10,113 nt of DNA, from positions 1 through 10,113 of the forward strand of contig CAMDMN010000059.1 of the NCBI GenBank assembly GCA_945901965.1. The letters run 5' to 3'. Below are positions 1-7,335 of this stretch, in pieces (position 1 is the first letter of the stretch; each line of letters starts with the position of its first letter). The notes under the pieces were generated by a model. The model made no database searches and was not told the DNA's origin. It saw only the letters and a program-made list of their open reading frames with translations. Origin of the DNA: Legionella genomosp. 1. GTDB lineage: Bacteria > Pseudomonadota > Gammaproteobacteria > Legionellales > Legionellaceae. The translations under genes and the position numbers were made by a program.

Positions 1-63
1 GATCTCCTGAATGTTGCACAATTTTCTGCAAAGGGAGATCCCTCGTTGCACTCGGGATGACGT
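1..63 (+). repeat. Dispersed repeat, copy 1
   Basis: By direct comparison this 63-base stretch matches the reverse complement of 7206-7268 over the same length with six mismatches and no gaps. The most conserved part is the right half, which contains GAGATCCCTCGTTGCACTCG and then GGATGACGT. It has a short internal dyad (ATCCC at 38-42, GGGAT at 54-58). It lies downstream of the minus-strand operon end at 146. The element may extend beyond the left edge. Two inverted intergenic copies in 10 kb suggest a genome-wide repeat family, but that is inference. Confidence 0.85.
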
Positions 64-120
64 GCCTGGTACTCGGGATGACGTACCTGAGACGTGCTTG
101 GCACTCGGAATGAAGTACCT
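50..120 (+). repeat. Degenerate tandem units at end of dispersed repeat
   Basis: Three imperfect direct units each begin ACTCGG(G/A)ATGA(C/A)GT followed by a CCT-containing tail, starting at 50, 71 and 103. The first unit is the end of the 63-base dispersed repeat, so the array looks like a local duplication of its terminus. The middle unit carries an extra stretch (about 89-102) absent from the others. The array stops before the end of the unknown minus-strand gene at 146. I see no terminator-like hairpin with a T tract in 1-145. Confidence 0.7.
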
Positions 121-145
121 CGGAATTTACGATCAAATTAAAAAA

Positions 146-1780
146 TTATTGTCTAATAAGATGGGTACGTCTTTCGTGCATAGTCTCGATGCTATTTACT
201 ACTGACTGGTAACAAATTTCATACATAATAGGGATATTATCAAGCGGCATGCCCTTATGAATTGCGTAGGCAATAAAAAAACTATCTTGCCATATTTTTT
301 CATTCTTCTTATGTTTAGCCTTTACCCATAAAGCAATCAGCAGAAAGTGAAATAACCAACGCTCACGATGAACTTCAAGCTCTTCTGCAAATACATCCTT
401 AATAGCCTCATCAAATTTACAAACTTTTACCCCATCAACAAAAGTACAACGATGATTAACTAATTTATCAATATGTGGATTTTCTATAAACCATGATTCT
501 GTAAATTGCTTAGATTTAGGCCATAATTTAGAGCGCTTAAATGACATCTGCATACTATCTTCAGTAAAAGGACTAATTTGCACACCAAGCTGTTCAATTA
601 AATATTCAACATCAATTTTTTCAGGAATCCATTGCAGGCCTAACTCTTCTTGCATCTCTAATAAATGTAAATCTGGCATATTTCCTTGCTCAATAGTTAA
701 TGCCAAAAAATGATTAGTAATCATCATTAAATATGGTAAATCAACTACGCGTAAAGTAACGCTATCATCAAAAGCCTCATCATAATAACGTGCAATATCA
801 CGCGCGGAAATTGAAGGTGTTATCCACGCATCTTTAATGCCTAGCTCTTGCTTAAATAATAAACCACAAAGCCTATGTTTTCGATTTTTCCTAGTGTGAA
901 TAAAAACCCCTTGAGCACCACTGCCATCAATTTCACTTGCTTTAATCTTGATAGTCTTAGGAGTTAGCTCATCATTAAATACCACTCCTTTTTTTCGTTG
1001 GATCTTAATCCAACGATTAAATTGGTCATGATAATAAGGAGGATACCAATTTCTAATGGTTTTCAAACGTGATAAGGAATCTGAACTTAAGGTAATGCTA
1101 TCGATCAATTGATCATGCATCGCAACAACAACATCACGAACCTCTGCTAATGGATGCAGCAAAGTAAGAATAGCTATATCTTGACCCTCATCGATACTAT
1201 ATAAATCAATTACTAAATCAGTAAAGAAATCAGCAGGCATCGCATAACTTTGCGCAAAAAAGTTCTCGGCAATATCAAATATTGAAAGATCTGATAACTC
1301 ATGAATTAAATCTCTAATAGAATCTAAATGTGAGATTTCTTCTTCAGACGTTAAATCATCATCTTCTGTCGCAAGATCAAGATAAGCTGATTTTAATTCC
1401 GGCGATAATTCAACATGGACTTCATAAAATGCATTTAAGATGGGCAACCAGAAACTTAAAGAATGTTTTTTAGACGCAATAGCGCGAGCCAACTCGGCCA
1501 TAAGCTTATCTAAATTTTTACTAGCTAATTTATTTAAAGCCTCAGATGCAACTTGCAACTGAGCTACACAAACATCAAGTGCGAAAATTAAAGAAGAATA
1601 ATATGCTCGATCATCATCTACATGATTTTCATCAATCGCATCAATTAATAAAACCAAATCTAGAGCTAACTCAGGTTCATGTAAAAAATGAGTATAATAC
1701 TCAGGAGTTGGATCCTCATTTTTCATAAAGATAAGCTTAAGCTCTTCTAGAATTTCAGTTAAATTATAATTAGACTTCAT
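146..1780 (-). CDS. Uncharacterised 544-residue protein, last gene of tex-yciA operon
   Basis: I do not recognise this family. The protein is predicted soluble: no signal peptide and no convincing membrane segment, though residues 475-487 (LFHFLLIALWVKA) are locally hydrophobic. The first 240 residues look largely helical and acidic, with an Asp/Glu-rich stretch at 138-150 and a HEAT-like helix pair around 205-226 (HPLAEVRDVV). The middle (about 260-315) is basic and probably contains beta strands (KTIKIKASEIDGSGAQGVF). The C-terminal part is mixed and ends in a basic tail. The ATG overlaps the yciA stop by four bases (ATGA), with no clear Shine-Dalgarno, so translation is probably coupled to yciA. 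Stop is TAA. Base composition resembles its neighbours, and the long intact frame in an operon argues for a real gene. No function is assigned. Confidence 0.85.
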   Translation of the reverse strand: MKSNYNLTEILEELKLIFMKNEDPTPEYYTHFLHEPELALDLVLLIDAIDENHVDDDRAYYSSLIFALDVCVAQLQVASEALNKLASKNLDKLMAELARAIASKKHSLSFWLPILNAFYEVHVELSPELKSAYLDLATEDDDLTSEEEISHLDSIRDLIHELSDLSIFDIAENFFAQSYAMPADFFTDLVIDLYSIDEGQDIAILTLLHPLAEVRDVVVAMHDQLIDSITLSSDSLSRLKTIRNWYPPYYHDQFNRWIKIQRKKGVVFNDELTPKTIKIKASEIDGSGAQGVFIHTRKNRKHRLCGLLFKQELGIKDAWITPSISARDIARYYDEAFDDSVTLRVVDLPYLMMITNHFLALTIEQGNMPDLHLLEMQEELGLQWIPEKIDVEYLIEQLGVQISPFTEDSMQMSFKRSKLWPKSKQFTESWFIENPHIDKLVNHRCTFVDGVKVCKFDEAIKDVFAEELEVHRERWLFHFLLIALWVKAKHKKNEKIWQDSFFIAYAIHKGMPLDNIPIMYEICYQSVVNSIETMHERRTHLIRQ

Positions 1781-2160
1781 ACTTGTTTTGGTACCGGTCT
1801 TGGATTTCCTTGATCATCGATTGCAACAAAAACAAATACGCCTTCTGTCACACAATATTTTTCACCTGTTGCTAACATTTCAGTCCACGCCTCAACGGCT
1901 ATTGTCATAGATGTTTTACCTAATTTTACTAATTCAACATGACAACTAACCACATCACCAACATGAACTGGACGAAGAAAAGTCATTGAATTAATAGCAA
2001 CGGTTGCCGTTCGCCCCCGAGAAATCTTTTTAGCCAAAACGCCCGCAGCTAAGTCCATTTGCGAAACAAGCCAACCACCAAAAATATCACCATTAGGATT
2101 TGTATCTCCTGGCATTGCTAAAGTTTGGATAGTAATTTCGCTATTATTAGATAGTGCCAT
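1777..2160 (-). CDS. yciA: YciA-type acyl-CoA thioesterase (hotdog fold)
   Basis: Hydrolyses acyl-CoA esters to free acid and CoA in the cytoplasm; YciA-family enzymes act on a broad range of chain lengths. The 127 residues form a single hotdog domain, close to the roughly 130 of E. coli YciA. The family signature TLAMPGDTNPNGDIFGGWLV is at 13-32, and Asp36 in SQMD matches the catalytic Asp44 described for Haemophilus HI0827. MTFLRPVHVGDVV (59-71) is the usual second conserved block, and the C-terminal FVFVAIDDQGNPRPVP also fits. The start lies three bases after the tex stop without a strong Shine-Dalgarno, and the stop overlaps the next ATG, so this is the middle gene of a three-gene minus-strand operon. 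The thioesterase call is secure; the physiological substrate cannot be read from sequence. Confidence 0.95.
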   Translation of the reverse strand: MALSNNSEITIQTLAMPGDTNPNGDIFGGWLVSQMDLAAGVLAKKISRGRTATVAINSMTFLRPVHVGDVVSCHVELVKLGKTSMTIAVEAWTEMLATGEKYCVTEGVFVFVAIDDQGNPRPVPKQV

Positions 2161-2163
2161 AAT

Positions 2164-4503
2164 TTATGACCCGCTTTTTAATTTTAATAAAGCATCGGCC
2201 ATAGAAGTATTAATTATTACCTTTGGCTTTTGCACAGGAACAGGAGCTGCCTTTTTAGGTTTAATATTTTTATTAGGCAAATTGGCCTTATTTACAACCT
2301 TTGGCTTTTCTTGCTTACGCAAAATTAAAGCCGCTTTATCTTCATCAAGGATCATAGATAAAGCAATGCGACGACGTTCAACATCTATCTCAACTACTCG
2401 TACTTTGACGACTTCGCCTGCCTTAACAATTGTTCGAGGATCACTAATAAAACGATTAGTCATTGCTGAGATATGAACCAAACCATCTTGATGCACACCA
2501 ATATCAACAAAAGCACCAAAATTAGCAACATTAGATATAACACCCTCTAAGATCATGCCTTCTTTTAGATCCTTAATATCTTCTATGCCTTCTTTAAAAT
2601 TAACTGTTTTAAATTCAGGGCGTGGATCTCGTCCAGGCTTTTCTAATTCTTGTAAAATATCTTTAACAGTCGGCAATCCATAGCTTTCATCAGTATAATC
2701 AGCAGCATTTACGCTATTAAGTAATTCATGATTTCCTAAAATTTTACGAATATCGACTTTCTTATCAGCAATAATTTTTTCAACCAAGGAATATGATTCT
2801 GGATGCACACCTGAGCTATCCAAAGGATTAGCGCCATCCATAATACGTAAAAATCCTGCTGCCTGTTGAAAAGCCTTTTCTCCCATCCGCGGGACAGATT
2901 TTAAATGATCTCTATCCTTGAAAGATCCATGTTCATCACGATATTGCACTAAATTTTTAGCAAGTAACTCATTTAACCCAGATACATAAGTTAATAAAGC
3001 AACTGAAGCTGTATTAATATCAACGCCAACAGCATTAACACAATCCTCTACCACACCTTGCAAACAGCGCACCAAACGCGCTTGATTAACATCATGCTGA
3101 TATTGACCAACACCAATGGCTTTAGGCTCAATCTTTACAAGTTCAGCTAGTGGATCTTGTAACCTTCTAGCAATCGAAACCGCCCCACGAATTGAAACAT
3201 CTAAGTCAGGAAATTCATTAGATGCTAATAAAGACGCCGAATAAACCGAAGCTCCAGCTTCACTCACGATTACTTTGGTTAAATGTAAATCAGGATACAT
3301 CTTAATTAAATCTTGGACTAAACGCTCTGTTTCACGTGAACCCGTGCCATTGCCAATACTTATAATATCAACTTGATACTTTGCCGCAAATTTTGCCAAA
3401 GATGCGATACCAGGATGCCATTCATTTTGCGGAGCAAAGGGAAATATTGTCGTATAATCAAGTAACTTACCGCTAACATCAACCACCGCTACTTTAACTC
3501 CCGTACGAATACCTGGATCTAAGCCCATAGTAACTTTAGGTCCTGCTGGAGCTGCTAATAATAAATCCCGCAAATTACATGCAAAAACATGTATTGCTTC
3601 TTCATCAGCTAATTCACGTAAGCGATTAAGTAACTCAAGAGTAAGTTTAGTAAATAGTTTAAGCTTCCATGTCATCCTTATAGTTTCTATTAAAAAGCTA
3701 TCAGGAGAGAATTTATCTTTTTTAATTTTAAAGTGAGCCGCTATGCGCTCTTCGCCAAAACTAAGATCATCAGGTAAAGTAAGAGCTACCTGCAATACTC
3801 CCTCACGCCGACCACGAAAAAGAGCTAATGCGCGATGGGAAGGTATTTTAGAGATAGCTTCCTCATAGCTAAGATAATCTTTATATTTATTAGACTTATC
3901 CTGCTTATTTTTAACCCCAGTAGATTTAATAACTCCATGTTGCCATAGATATTGGCGCAATTCATTTAATAAATTAGCATCCTCAGAAAAGCGTTCCATA
4001 AGAATTTGCTTAGCGCCTTCAAGAGCTAGCTCGACGTTTTCTATCCCATTAGTTGCATTAATAAATTGCACCGCATATTCATTAGGAATGATAGTAGGAT
4101 CGCCTAATAAAGCTAAAGCTAATGGCTCGAGTCCCGCTTCGATAGCAAGCATTGCTTTAGTATGTCTTTTAGGACGGTAAGGTAAATATAAATCCTCAAG
4201 GCGAGTTTTTGTATCAGCAGCTAATATCGCTTTTTTAAGATCTTCTGTTAATTTATCTTGCTCGGTGATTTGTTGCAAAACAACATTACGTCGATCATTT
4301 AATTCTCTTAAATAATGCAACCGCTCAACAAGGCCTCGCAACTTGATATCATCAAGACCGTCGGTTGCTTCTTTTCGATAACGCGCAATAAATGGCACAG
4401 TTGCGCCATCATCTAGTAAACGAATAGCCGTTTCGACCTGAGAAACCTTAATCTTTAATTCCTCTGCTATCTTTGTCGCTATCGCTAAAATCTCTACTGT
4501 CAT
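2164..4503 (-). CDS. tex: Tex family RNA-binding transcription accessory protein
   Basis: Tex (YhgF in E. coli) is a cytoplasmic nucleic-acid-binding protein related to eukaryotic Spt6 and linked to transcription and RNA metabolism. The 779 residues match the usual length (about 770-780). The helical N-terminal Tex region (1-320) includes VPFIARYRKEATDGLDD (36-52) and LEDLYLPYRPKRHTKA (102-117). A YqgF/RNase H-like domain follows: MGLDPGIRTGVKVAVVD (326-342), IGNGTGSRETE (383-393), SEAGASVYSAS (414-424). Helix-hairpin-helix segments lie around 490-555, including LKSVPRMGEKAFQQAAGF. An S1 RNA-binding domain spans 648-717 (GVISNVANFGAFVDIGVHQD). The Lys/Pro-rich tail at 730-770 is a common Tex ending. 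The start is supported by GAGGA at 4513-4509, five bases before ATG. First gene of the tex-yciA-unknown operon; a promoter-like site with a palindrome lies just upstream. Confidence 0.97.
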   Translation of the reverse strand: MTVEILAIATKIAEELKIKVSQVETAIRLLDDGATVPFIARYRKEATDGLDDIKLRGLVERLHYLRELNDRRNVVLQQITEQDKLTEDLKKAILAADTKTRLEDLYLPYRPKRHTKAMLAIEAGLEPLALALLGDPTIIPNEYAVQFINATNGIENVELALEGAKQILMERFSEDANLLNELRQYLWQHGVIKSTGVKNKQDKSNKYKDYLSYEEAISKIPSHRALALFRGRREGVLQVALTLPDDLSFGEERIAAHFKIKKDKFSPDSFLIETIRMTWKLKLFTKLTLELLNRLRELADEEAIHVFACNLRDLLLAAPAGPKVTMGLDPGIRTGVKVAVVDVSGKLLDYTTIFPFAPQNEWHPGIASLAKFAAKYQVDIISIGNGTGSRETERLVQDLIKMYPDLHLTKVIVSEAGASVYSASLLASNEFPDLDVSIRGAVSIARRLQDPLAELVKIEPKAIGVGQYQHDVNQARLVRCLQGVVEDCVNAVGVDINTASVALLTYVSGLNELLAKNLVQYRDEHGSFKDRDHLKSVPRMGEKAFQQAAGFLRIMDGANPLDSSGVHPESYSLVEKIIADKKVDIRKILGNHELLNSVNAADYTDESYGLPTVKDILQELEKPGRDPRPEFKTVNFKEGIEDIKDLKEGMILEGVISNVANFGAFVDIGVHQDGLVHISAMTNRFISDPRTIVKAGEVVKVRVVEIDVERRRIALSMILDEDKAALILRKQEKPKVVNKANLPNKNIKPKKAAPVPVQKPKVIINTSMADALLKLKSGS

Positions 4504-4538
4504 TCACATCCTCGTAAAACAAAATAAAAAACGAAAGT

Positions 4539-4568
4539 ATTATACCGCCAATTGTATACAATTGGCGA
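4539..4568 (-). promoter_or_regulatory. Probable tex operon promoter
   Basis: On the minus strand a perfect TATAAT (4544-4539) is preceded at 18 bases by TCGCCA (4568-4563), four of six matches to the sigma-70 -35 consensus. This would place the start of transcription near 4532, about 29 bases before the tex ATG, with GAGGA in between. The spacer is almost entirely occupied by a perfect palindrome. Visible in sequence; promoter activity is inference. Confidence 0.5.
4546..4567. promoter_or_regulatory. 22-base perfect palindrome (operator candidate or glmS terminator stem)
   Basis: CGCCAATTGTA is followed directly by its reverse complement, giving an uninterrupted 22-base dyad. It lies 18 bases past the glmS stop and between the -35-like and -10 boxes ahead of tex. 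That position suits a repressor operator. As RNA it could also fold to a stem of about nine pairs, but it is followed by GGTATAATAC and not directly by a T run (T-rich sequence begins some 11 bases later), so it is a weak intrinsic terminator. Confidence 0.55.
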
Positions 4569-4585
4569 ATAGTTCTAAAATTTAC

Positions 4586-6400
4586 CTACTCAACCGTTAC
4601 TGACTTTGCCAAATTACGTGGCTGATCAACATCTGTGCCTTTAGCTACAGCTACATGATAAGCTAATAATTGTAATGGAATAGTATAAATTATTGGTGCT
4701 ATCCAATGCCCACAGCTAGGAACTTTAATTAAACGCGCTCCATTTTCATGCCAAACTTCTGAATCATCTACAAATACAAAAAGCTTACCATTTCTTGCAC
4801 TTACTTCATGCAAATTAGATTTTAATTTATCTAATAACTCATCATTAGGAGCGATTGCCACAACTGGCATGTTTTCATCTACTAATGCTAAAGGCCCATG
4901 CTTTAATTCTCCAGCAGGATATGCTTCGGCATGAATGTATGAAATTTCTTTAAGCTTTAGAGCGCCTTCCAAAGCCACAGGATATTGTACGCCTCGACCT
5001 AAGAATAAAGCATGTTCTTTATTCACAAATACTTGAGCTAAAGAAGCAATTTCATCATTTATTTTAAGCACACGCTCACAATTTGCAGGTAATTGCTTTA
5101 ATTGCAGCAAGACTTCCTCACCACGATCATCATGGCAAAGAGCGGCACTTAGCATTAAAAAAGCTGCAAGTTGAGTCGTAAATGCCTTGGTTGAAGCCAC
5201 GCCAATTTCAACACCTGCACGCGTTAAAAAGGCAAAATCAGACTCTCGCACCAAGCTACTAGTTGCATTATTACAAATTACAAAACTAGCCAAATAATTT
5301 AATGTTTTAGCTTTATAAAGTGCAGCCAGTGTATCAGCTGTTTCCCCTGATTGTGATACTGTAATAAATAAAGTTTTATCAGATACAACTACATCACGGT
5401 AACGATATTCACTAGCTATTTCTACTTGTGTTGGTATTTTAGTTAATGATTCCAGCCAGTATTTAGCTATCATGCCCGCATGATAACTTGTCCCACAAGC
5501 AACGATATGGATATTTCTAACTTCAGCAAAAATACTGTCTGCTTTCTCGCCAAAACTTGCTCGCAATACTTCAAGACTTGCAGTACGCCCTTCCAGAGTA
5601 TCAGCCAAAACTTTTGACTGCTCAAAAATTTCTTTTAACATAAAATGACGATAAGGTCCTTTACTAACCGCATGACAATCATCAGTTAATGGTTGTCTTT
5701 TTCTTGTCACTAATTTATTTAGCGAATCATAAATCTCAACTTTATCTTTAGTAAGCCTTGCCGAATCACCTTCCTCAAGATAAATTACTTCTTGTGCAAA
5801 TGAGCGAAGTGCTAAAGAATCCGATGCGATAAAGATCTCATCAATCCCAATGCCTATAACAAGTGGGCTGCCTTTACGAATCGCTACTAATTCGCCTTTA
5901 TTTTCAAGATGAATTACCCCTAAAGAAAAAGCGCCGTCCATTTGTGCAGCTGTTGCCTGCACAGCTTGTAATAATGATTTTTGCTGTTGATAATGATAAT
6001 GAATAAGATGAACAGCCACTTCACTATCAGTCTCTGAAGTAAATTGATAACCAAGCTCTCGCAAGTAAGAACGAAGATCATCGTGATTTTCAATAATCCC
6101 ATTATGCACAACAGCAACCTCACCATTAGATAGATGAGGATGAGCATTTTTTTCACATGGTTTACCATGTGTTGCCCAACGTGTATGAGCAATACCAGTA
6201 TGACCTACAATTGCAGTCTCAGACATGGCATCTGCCAAAGCTTGTACTTTTCCCTGGATTCTAAGCCGTTTTAAACGTGAATTTTCATCAATAACAGCTA
6301 ATCCTGCTGAATCATACCCCCGATATTCAAGACGGCGTAATCCTTCCAATAGAATTTTACTAATATCACGGTGTGAAACAGCACCCATTATCCCGCACAT
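4586..6400 (-). CDS. glmS: Glutamine--fructose-6-phosphate aminotransferase (isomerizing)
   Basis: Makes glucosamine-6-phosphate from fructose-6-phosphate and glutamine, the first committed step towards UDP-GlcNAc for peptidoglycan and lipopolysaccharide. Length 604 residues against 609 in E. coli. The N-terminal glutaminase domain has Cys2 as nucleophile (MCGIMGAV; the Met initiator must be removed), the RRLEYRGYDSAG block at 22-33, HTRWATHGKP at 72-81 and HNGIIENH at 99-106. Two SIS sugar-isomerase domains follow, with ACGTSYHAG (301-309), SQSGETADT (349-357), EIGVASTKAFT (398-408) and LKEISYIHAEAYPAGELKHG (483-502). The conserved end DVDQPRNLAKSVTVE includes the Lys (599) that forms the sugar Schiff base. 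Start fixed by AAAGGAG at 6412-6406, five bases before ATG. Stop is TAG. glmU is not in the window. No glmS ribozyme is evident in the roughly 140 bases between the ATG and the upstream repeat. Confidence 0.98.
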   Translation of the reverse strand: MCGIMGAVSHRDISKILLEGLRRLEYRGYDSAGLAVIDENSRLKRLRIQGKVQALADAMSETAIVGHTGIAHTRWATHGKPCEKNAHPHLSNGEVAVVHNGIIENHDDLRSYLRELGYQFTSETDSEVAVHLIHYHYQQQKSLLQAVQATAAQMDGAFSLGVIHLENKGELVAIRKGSPLVIGIGIDEIFIASDSLALRSFAQEVIYLEEGDSARLTKDKVEIYDSLNKLVTRKRQPLTDDCHAVSKGPYRHFMLKEIFEQSKVLADTLEGRTASLEVLRASFGEKADSIFAEVRNIHIVACGTSYHAGMIAKYWLESLTKIPTQVEIASEYRYRDVVVSDKTLFITVSQSGETADTLAALYKAKTLNYLASFVICNNATSSLVRESDFAFLTRAGVEIGVASTKAFTTQLAAFLMLSAALCHDDRGEEVLLQLKQLPANCERVLKINDEIASLAQVFVNKEHALFLGRGVQYPVALEGALKLKEISYIHAEAYPAGELKHGPLALVDENMPVVAIAPNDELLDKLKSNLHEVSARNGKLFVFVDDSEVWHENGARLIKVPSCGHWIAPIIYTIPLQLLAYHVAVAKGTDVDQPRNLAKSVTVE

Positions 6401-6472
6401 ATAAACTCCTTTACGGATTATAATTTTGAAGAGTTAGATAGTATGACTAAGTCTTCGTTATATTTACTTTTG

Positions 6473-6500
6473 ATTATAGTCTAACTTAAATTTTATTATA
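6473..6500 (-). promoter_or_regulatory. Possible glmS promoter -10 boxes
   Basis: Two perfect TATAAT hexamers occur on the minus strand at 6478-6473 and 6500-6495, upstream of glmS. Neither has a convincing -35 at 16-18 bases, and AT-rich DNA produces such matches by chance. The nearer one would leave a leader of about 65 bases before the glmS ATG. Confidence 0.25.
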
Positions 6501-6540
6501 TTGAAGTATAAGCTTACTTGATGATAAAAAAAATAACTCA

Positions 6541-6661
6541 CACGATTCTCAACTTTCATGGTGGGCACGTCGCTTATGCTCCTTTGCCCACCCTACAAAT
6601 CCTAACCTGAAGTAGGGTGGGCAAAGCGATAGCGTGCCCACCATGAAAGTTAAAAATCGCG
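6541..6661. repeat. REP-like twin inverted hairpin between smpB and glmS
   Basis: The arms 6551-6596 and 6612-6651 are inverted copies of each other around a 15-base centre; they differ mainly by a six-base length difference in the middle. Similarity continues outward, imperfectly, to 6541 and 6661. Each arm is itself a hairpin: GGTGGGC at 6560-6566 with GCCCACC at 6586-6592, and GGTGGGC at 6616-6622 with GCCCACC at 6636-6642. Two head-to-head units like this resemble a REP pair (BIME-type). The element begins about 10 bases past the smpB stop, and on the minus strand it is followed by an eight-T run (6533-6526), so it may also end smpB transcription. Confidence 0.85.
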
Positions 6662-6670
6662 TTAACTCCA

Positions 6671-7141
6671 TTAACCATGTTTTTTCAAAATCCGTGAGCG
6701 ATCGCGCTGCCAATCGCGCTCCTTAATCGTATCGCGCTTATCATGAGTTTTTTTACCCTTTGCTAAGGCAACTCTTAACTTGATAAAATTCTTTTTCCAA
6801 TAAAAAGAAATAGGAATTAAAGTATAACCTTGGCGCTCGACCAATCCTATCAATTGATTTAATTCTCGCCGACTCAAAAGTAATTTACGTGTACGAGAGG
6901 GATCAGGAGACATATGAGTAGAAGCTGTCTGCAATGGTTGAATTTGCGCACCTAATAACCAAGCCTCGCCATGTTTTATAATAACATGAGCATCCGATAT
7001 ATTAATTTTACCCGCCCTAAGGCTTTTTATTTCCCAACCTTGAAGCACTAAGCCTGCATCATATTCATTTTCAATAAAATATTCAAAATGTGCTTTTTTA
7101 TTAAACACAATAGTGCTGCTATCTTGTTTAGCCTTGGACAT
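6671..7141 (-). CDS. smpB: SsrA-binding protein SmpB (trans-translation)
   Basis: SmpB binds tmRNA and delivers it to ribosomes stalled on broken mRNA; its C-terminal tail occupies the empty mRNA channel. The 156 residues fit the family (about 160). The OB-fold core shows NKKAHFEYFIENEYDAGLVL at 14-33, QGWEIKSLRAGKINISDAHV at 34-53 and an internal RTRKLLLSRREL block at 83-94. The signature tail GKKTHDKRDTIKERDWQRDR is at 129-148, followed by SRILKKHG, rich in basic residues as needed for decoding-site contact. A weak Shine-Dalgarno GGGTG lies at 7150-7146, four bases before ATG; the frame has no better upstream start. The gene stands alone on its strand, divergent from phoH, with the REP-like hairpin just after its TAA. 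The partner tmRNA gene ssrA is not in the window. Confidence 0.98.
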   Translation of the reverse strand: MSKAKQDSSTIVFNKKAHFEYFIENEYDAGLVLQGWEIKSLRAGKINISDAHVIIKHGEAWLLGAQIQPLQTASTHMSPDPSRTRKLLLSRRELNQLIGLVERQGYTLIPISFYWKKNFIKLRVALAKGKKTHDKRDTIKERDWQRDRSRILKKHG

Positions 7142-7187
7142 AAAACACCCATAGTTATTTTATAATAATTTAAGTAAATCCCCAGTT

Positions 7188-7209
7188 ACGTAAGGTACGT
7201 AAGGTACGT
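7188..7209. repeat. Short tandem repeat next to dispersed repeat copy 2
   Basis: The nine-base unit ACGTAAGGT occurs twice exactly (7188-7196, 7197-7205) and is followed by ACGT, which begins the dispersed repeat. On the other strand the unit reads ACCTTACGT, similar to the CGT-ACCT tails of the tandem units at 50-120. Both copies of the dispersed repeat thus carry short tandem additions at the same end. Confidence 0.7.
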
Positions 7210-7268
7210 CATCCCGAGTGCAACGAGGGATCTCCATCTACAAAACATTGTGCAACATTCAGGAAATC
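7206..7268 (-). repeat. Dispersed repeat, copy 2 (inverted)
   Basis: The reverse complement of this stretch matches bases 1-63 at 57 of 63 positions without gaps. It lies in the divergent smpB/phoH intergenic region, about 65 bases from the smpB ATG and 150 from the phoH ATG. The mismatches cluster in the middle (positions 23-33 of the repeat), while the GGAGATCCCTCGTTGCACTC half and the GAATGTTGCACAAT part are identical. No reading frame of its own is evident. Confidence 0.85.
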
Positions 7269-7305
7269 CTTCGCGCAAAAAAACACGCACCCTGGATAAC
7301 GTCCC

Positions 7306-7335
7306 TTGGGAGTTACTAATTTTATTTATTATACC
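7306..7335 (+). promoter_or_regulatory. Possible phoH promoter (weak)
   Basis: TTGGGA (7306-7311) and TATACC (7330-7335) are 18 bases apart, four of six matches each. A perfect TATAAT also exists at 7397-7402, but it lies only 19 bases from the phoH ATG and has no good -35 at normal spacing; TTGACT at 7365-7370 is 26 bases from it. The region is AT-rich, so none of these is decisive. Confidence 0.25.

Noticed and set aside
11..205. Plus-strand 64-codon frame across the left repeat
   Set aside because: It is built from the dispersed and tandem repeat sequence, has no Shine-Dalgarno, and its end overlaps the 3' end of the long minus-strand gene. Its repeated CTRDDVPGTRDDVP simply reflects the DNA repeat.
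1546..1728. Short frames antisense to the unknown protein, tex, phoH and guaC
   Set aside because: These (for example 1546-1728, 2282-2476, 7864-8049, 8921-9151, 9434-9625) all overlap strongly supported genes and show no family features or ribosome binding sites.
5920..6192. Minus-strand 90-codon frame inside glmS
   Set aside because: It lies wholly in another frame of a certain glmS and has the hydrophobic Leu/Ile-rich composition typical of out-of-frame AT-rich coding DNA.
6401..6540. Possible glmS ribozyme or other riboswitch upstream of glmS
   Set aside because: The stretch is plain AT-rich with only a seven-base inverted repeat (6432-6438 with 6480-6486) and is cut off by the REP-like element. 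No conserved ribozyme core could be seen; that class is mainly from Gram-positive bacteria.
7297..7315. Hairpin TAACGTCCC/GGGAGTTA upstream of phoH
   Set aside because: The stem has a bulge and the loop would be only two to four bases; there is no T tract and no gene end on the plus strand nearby, so it is probably a chance dyad.
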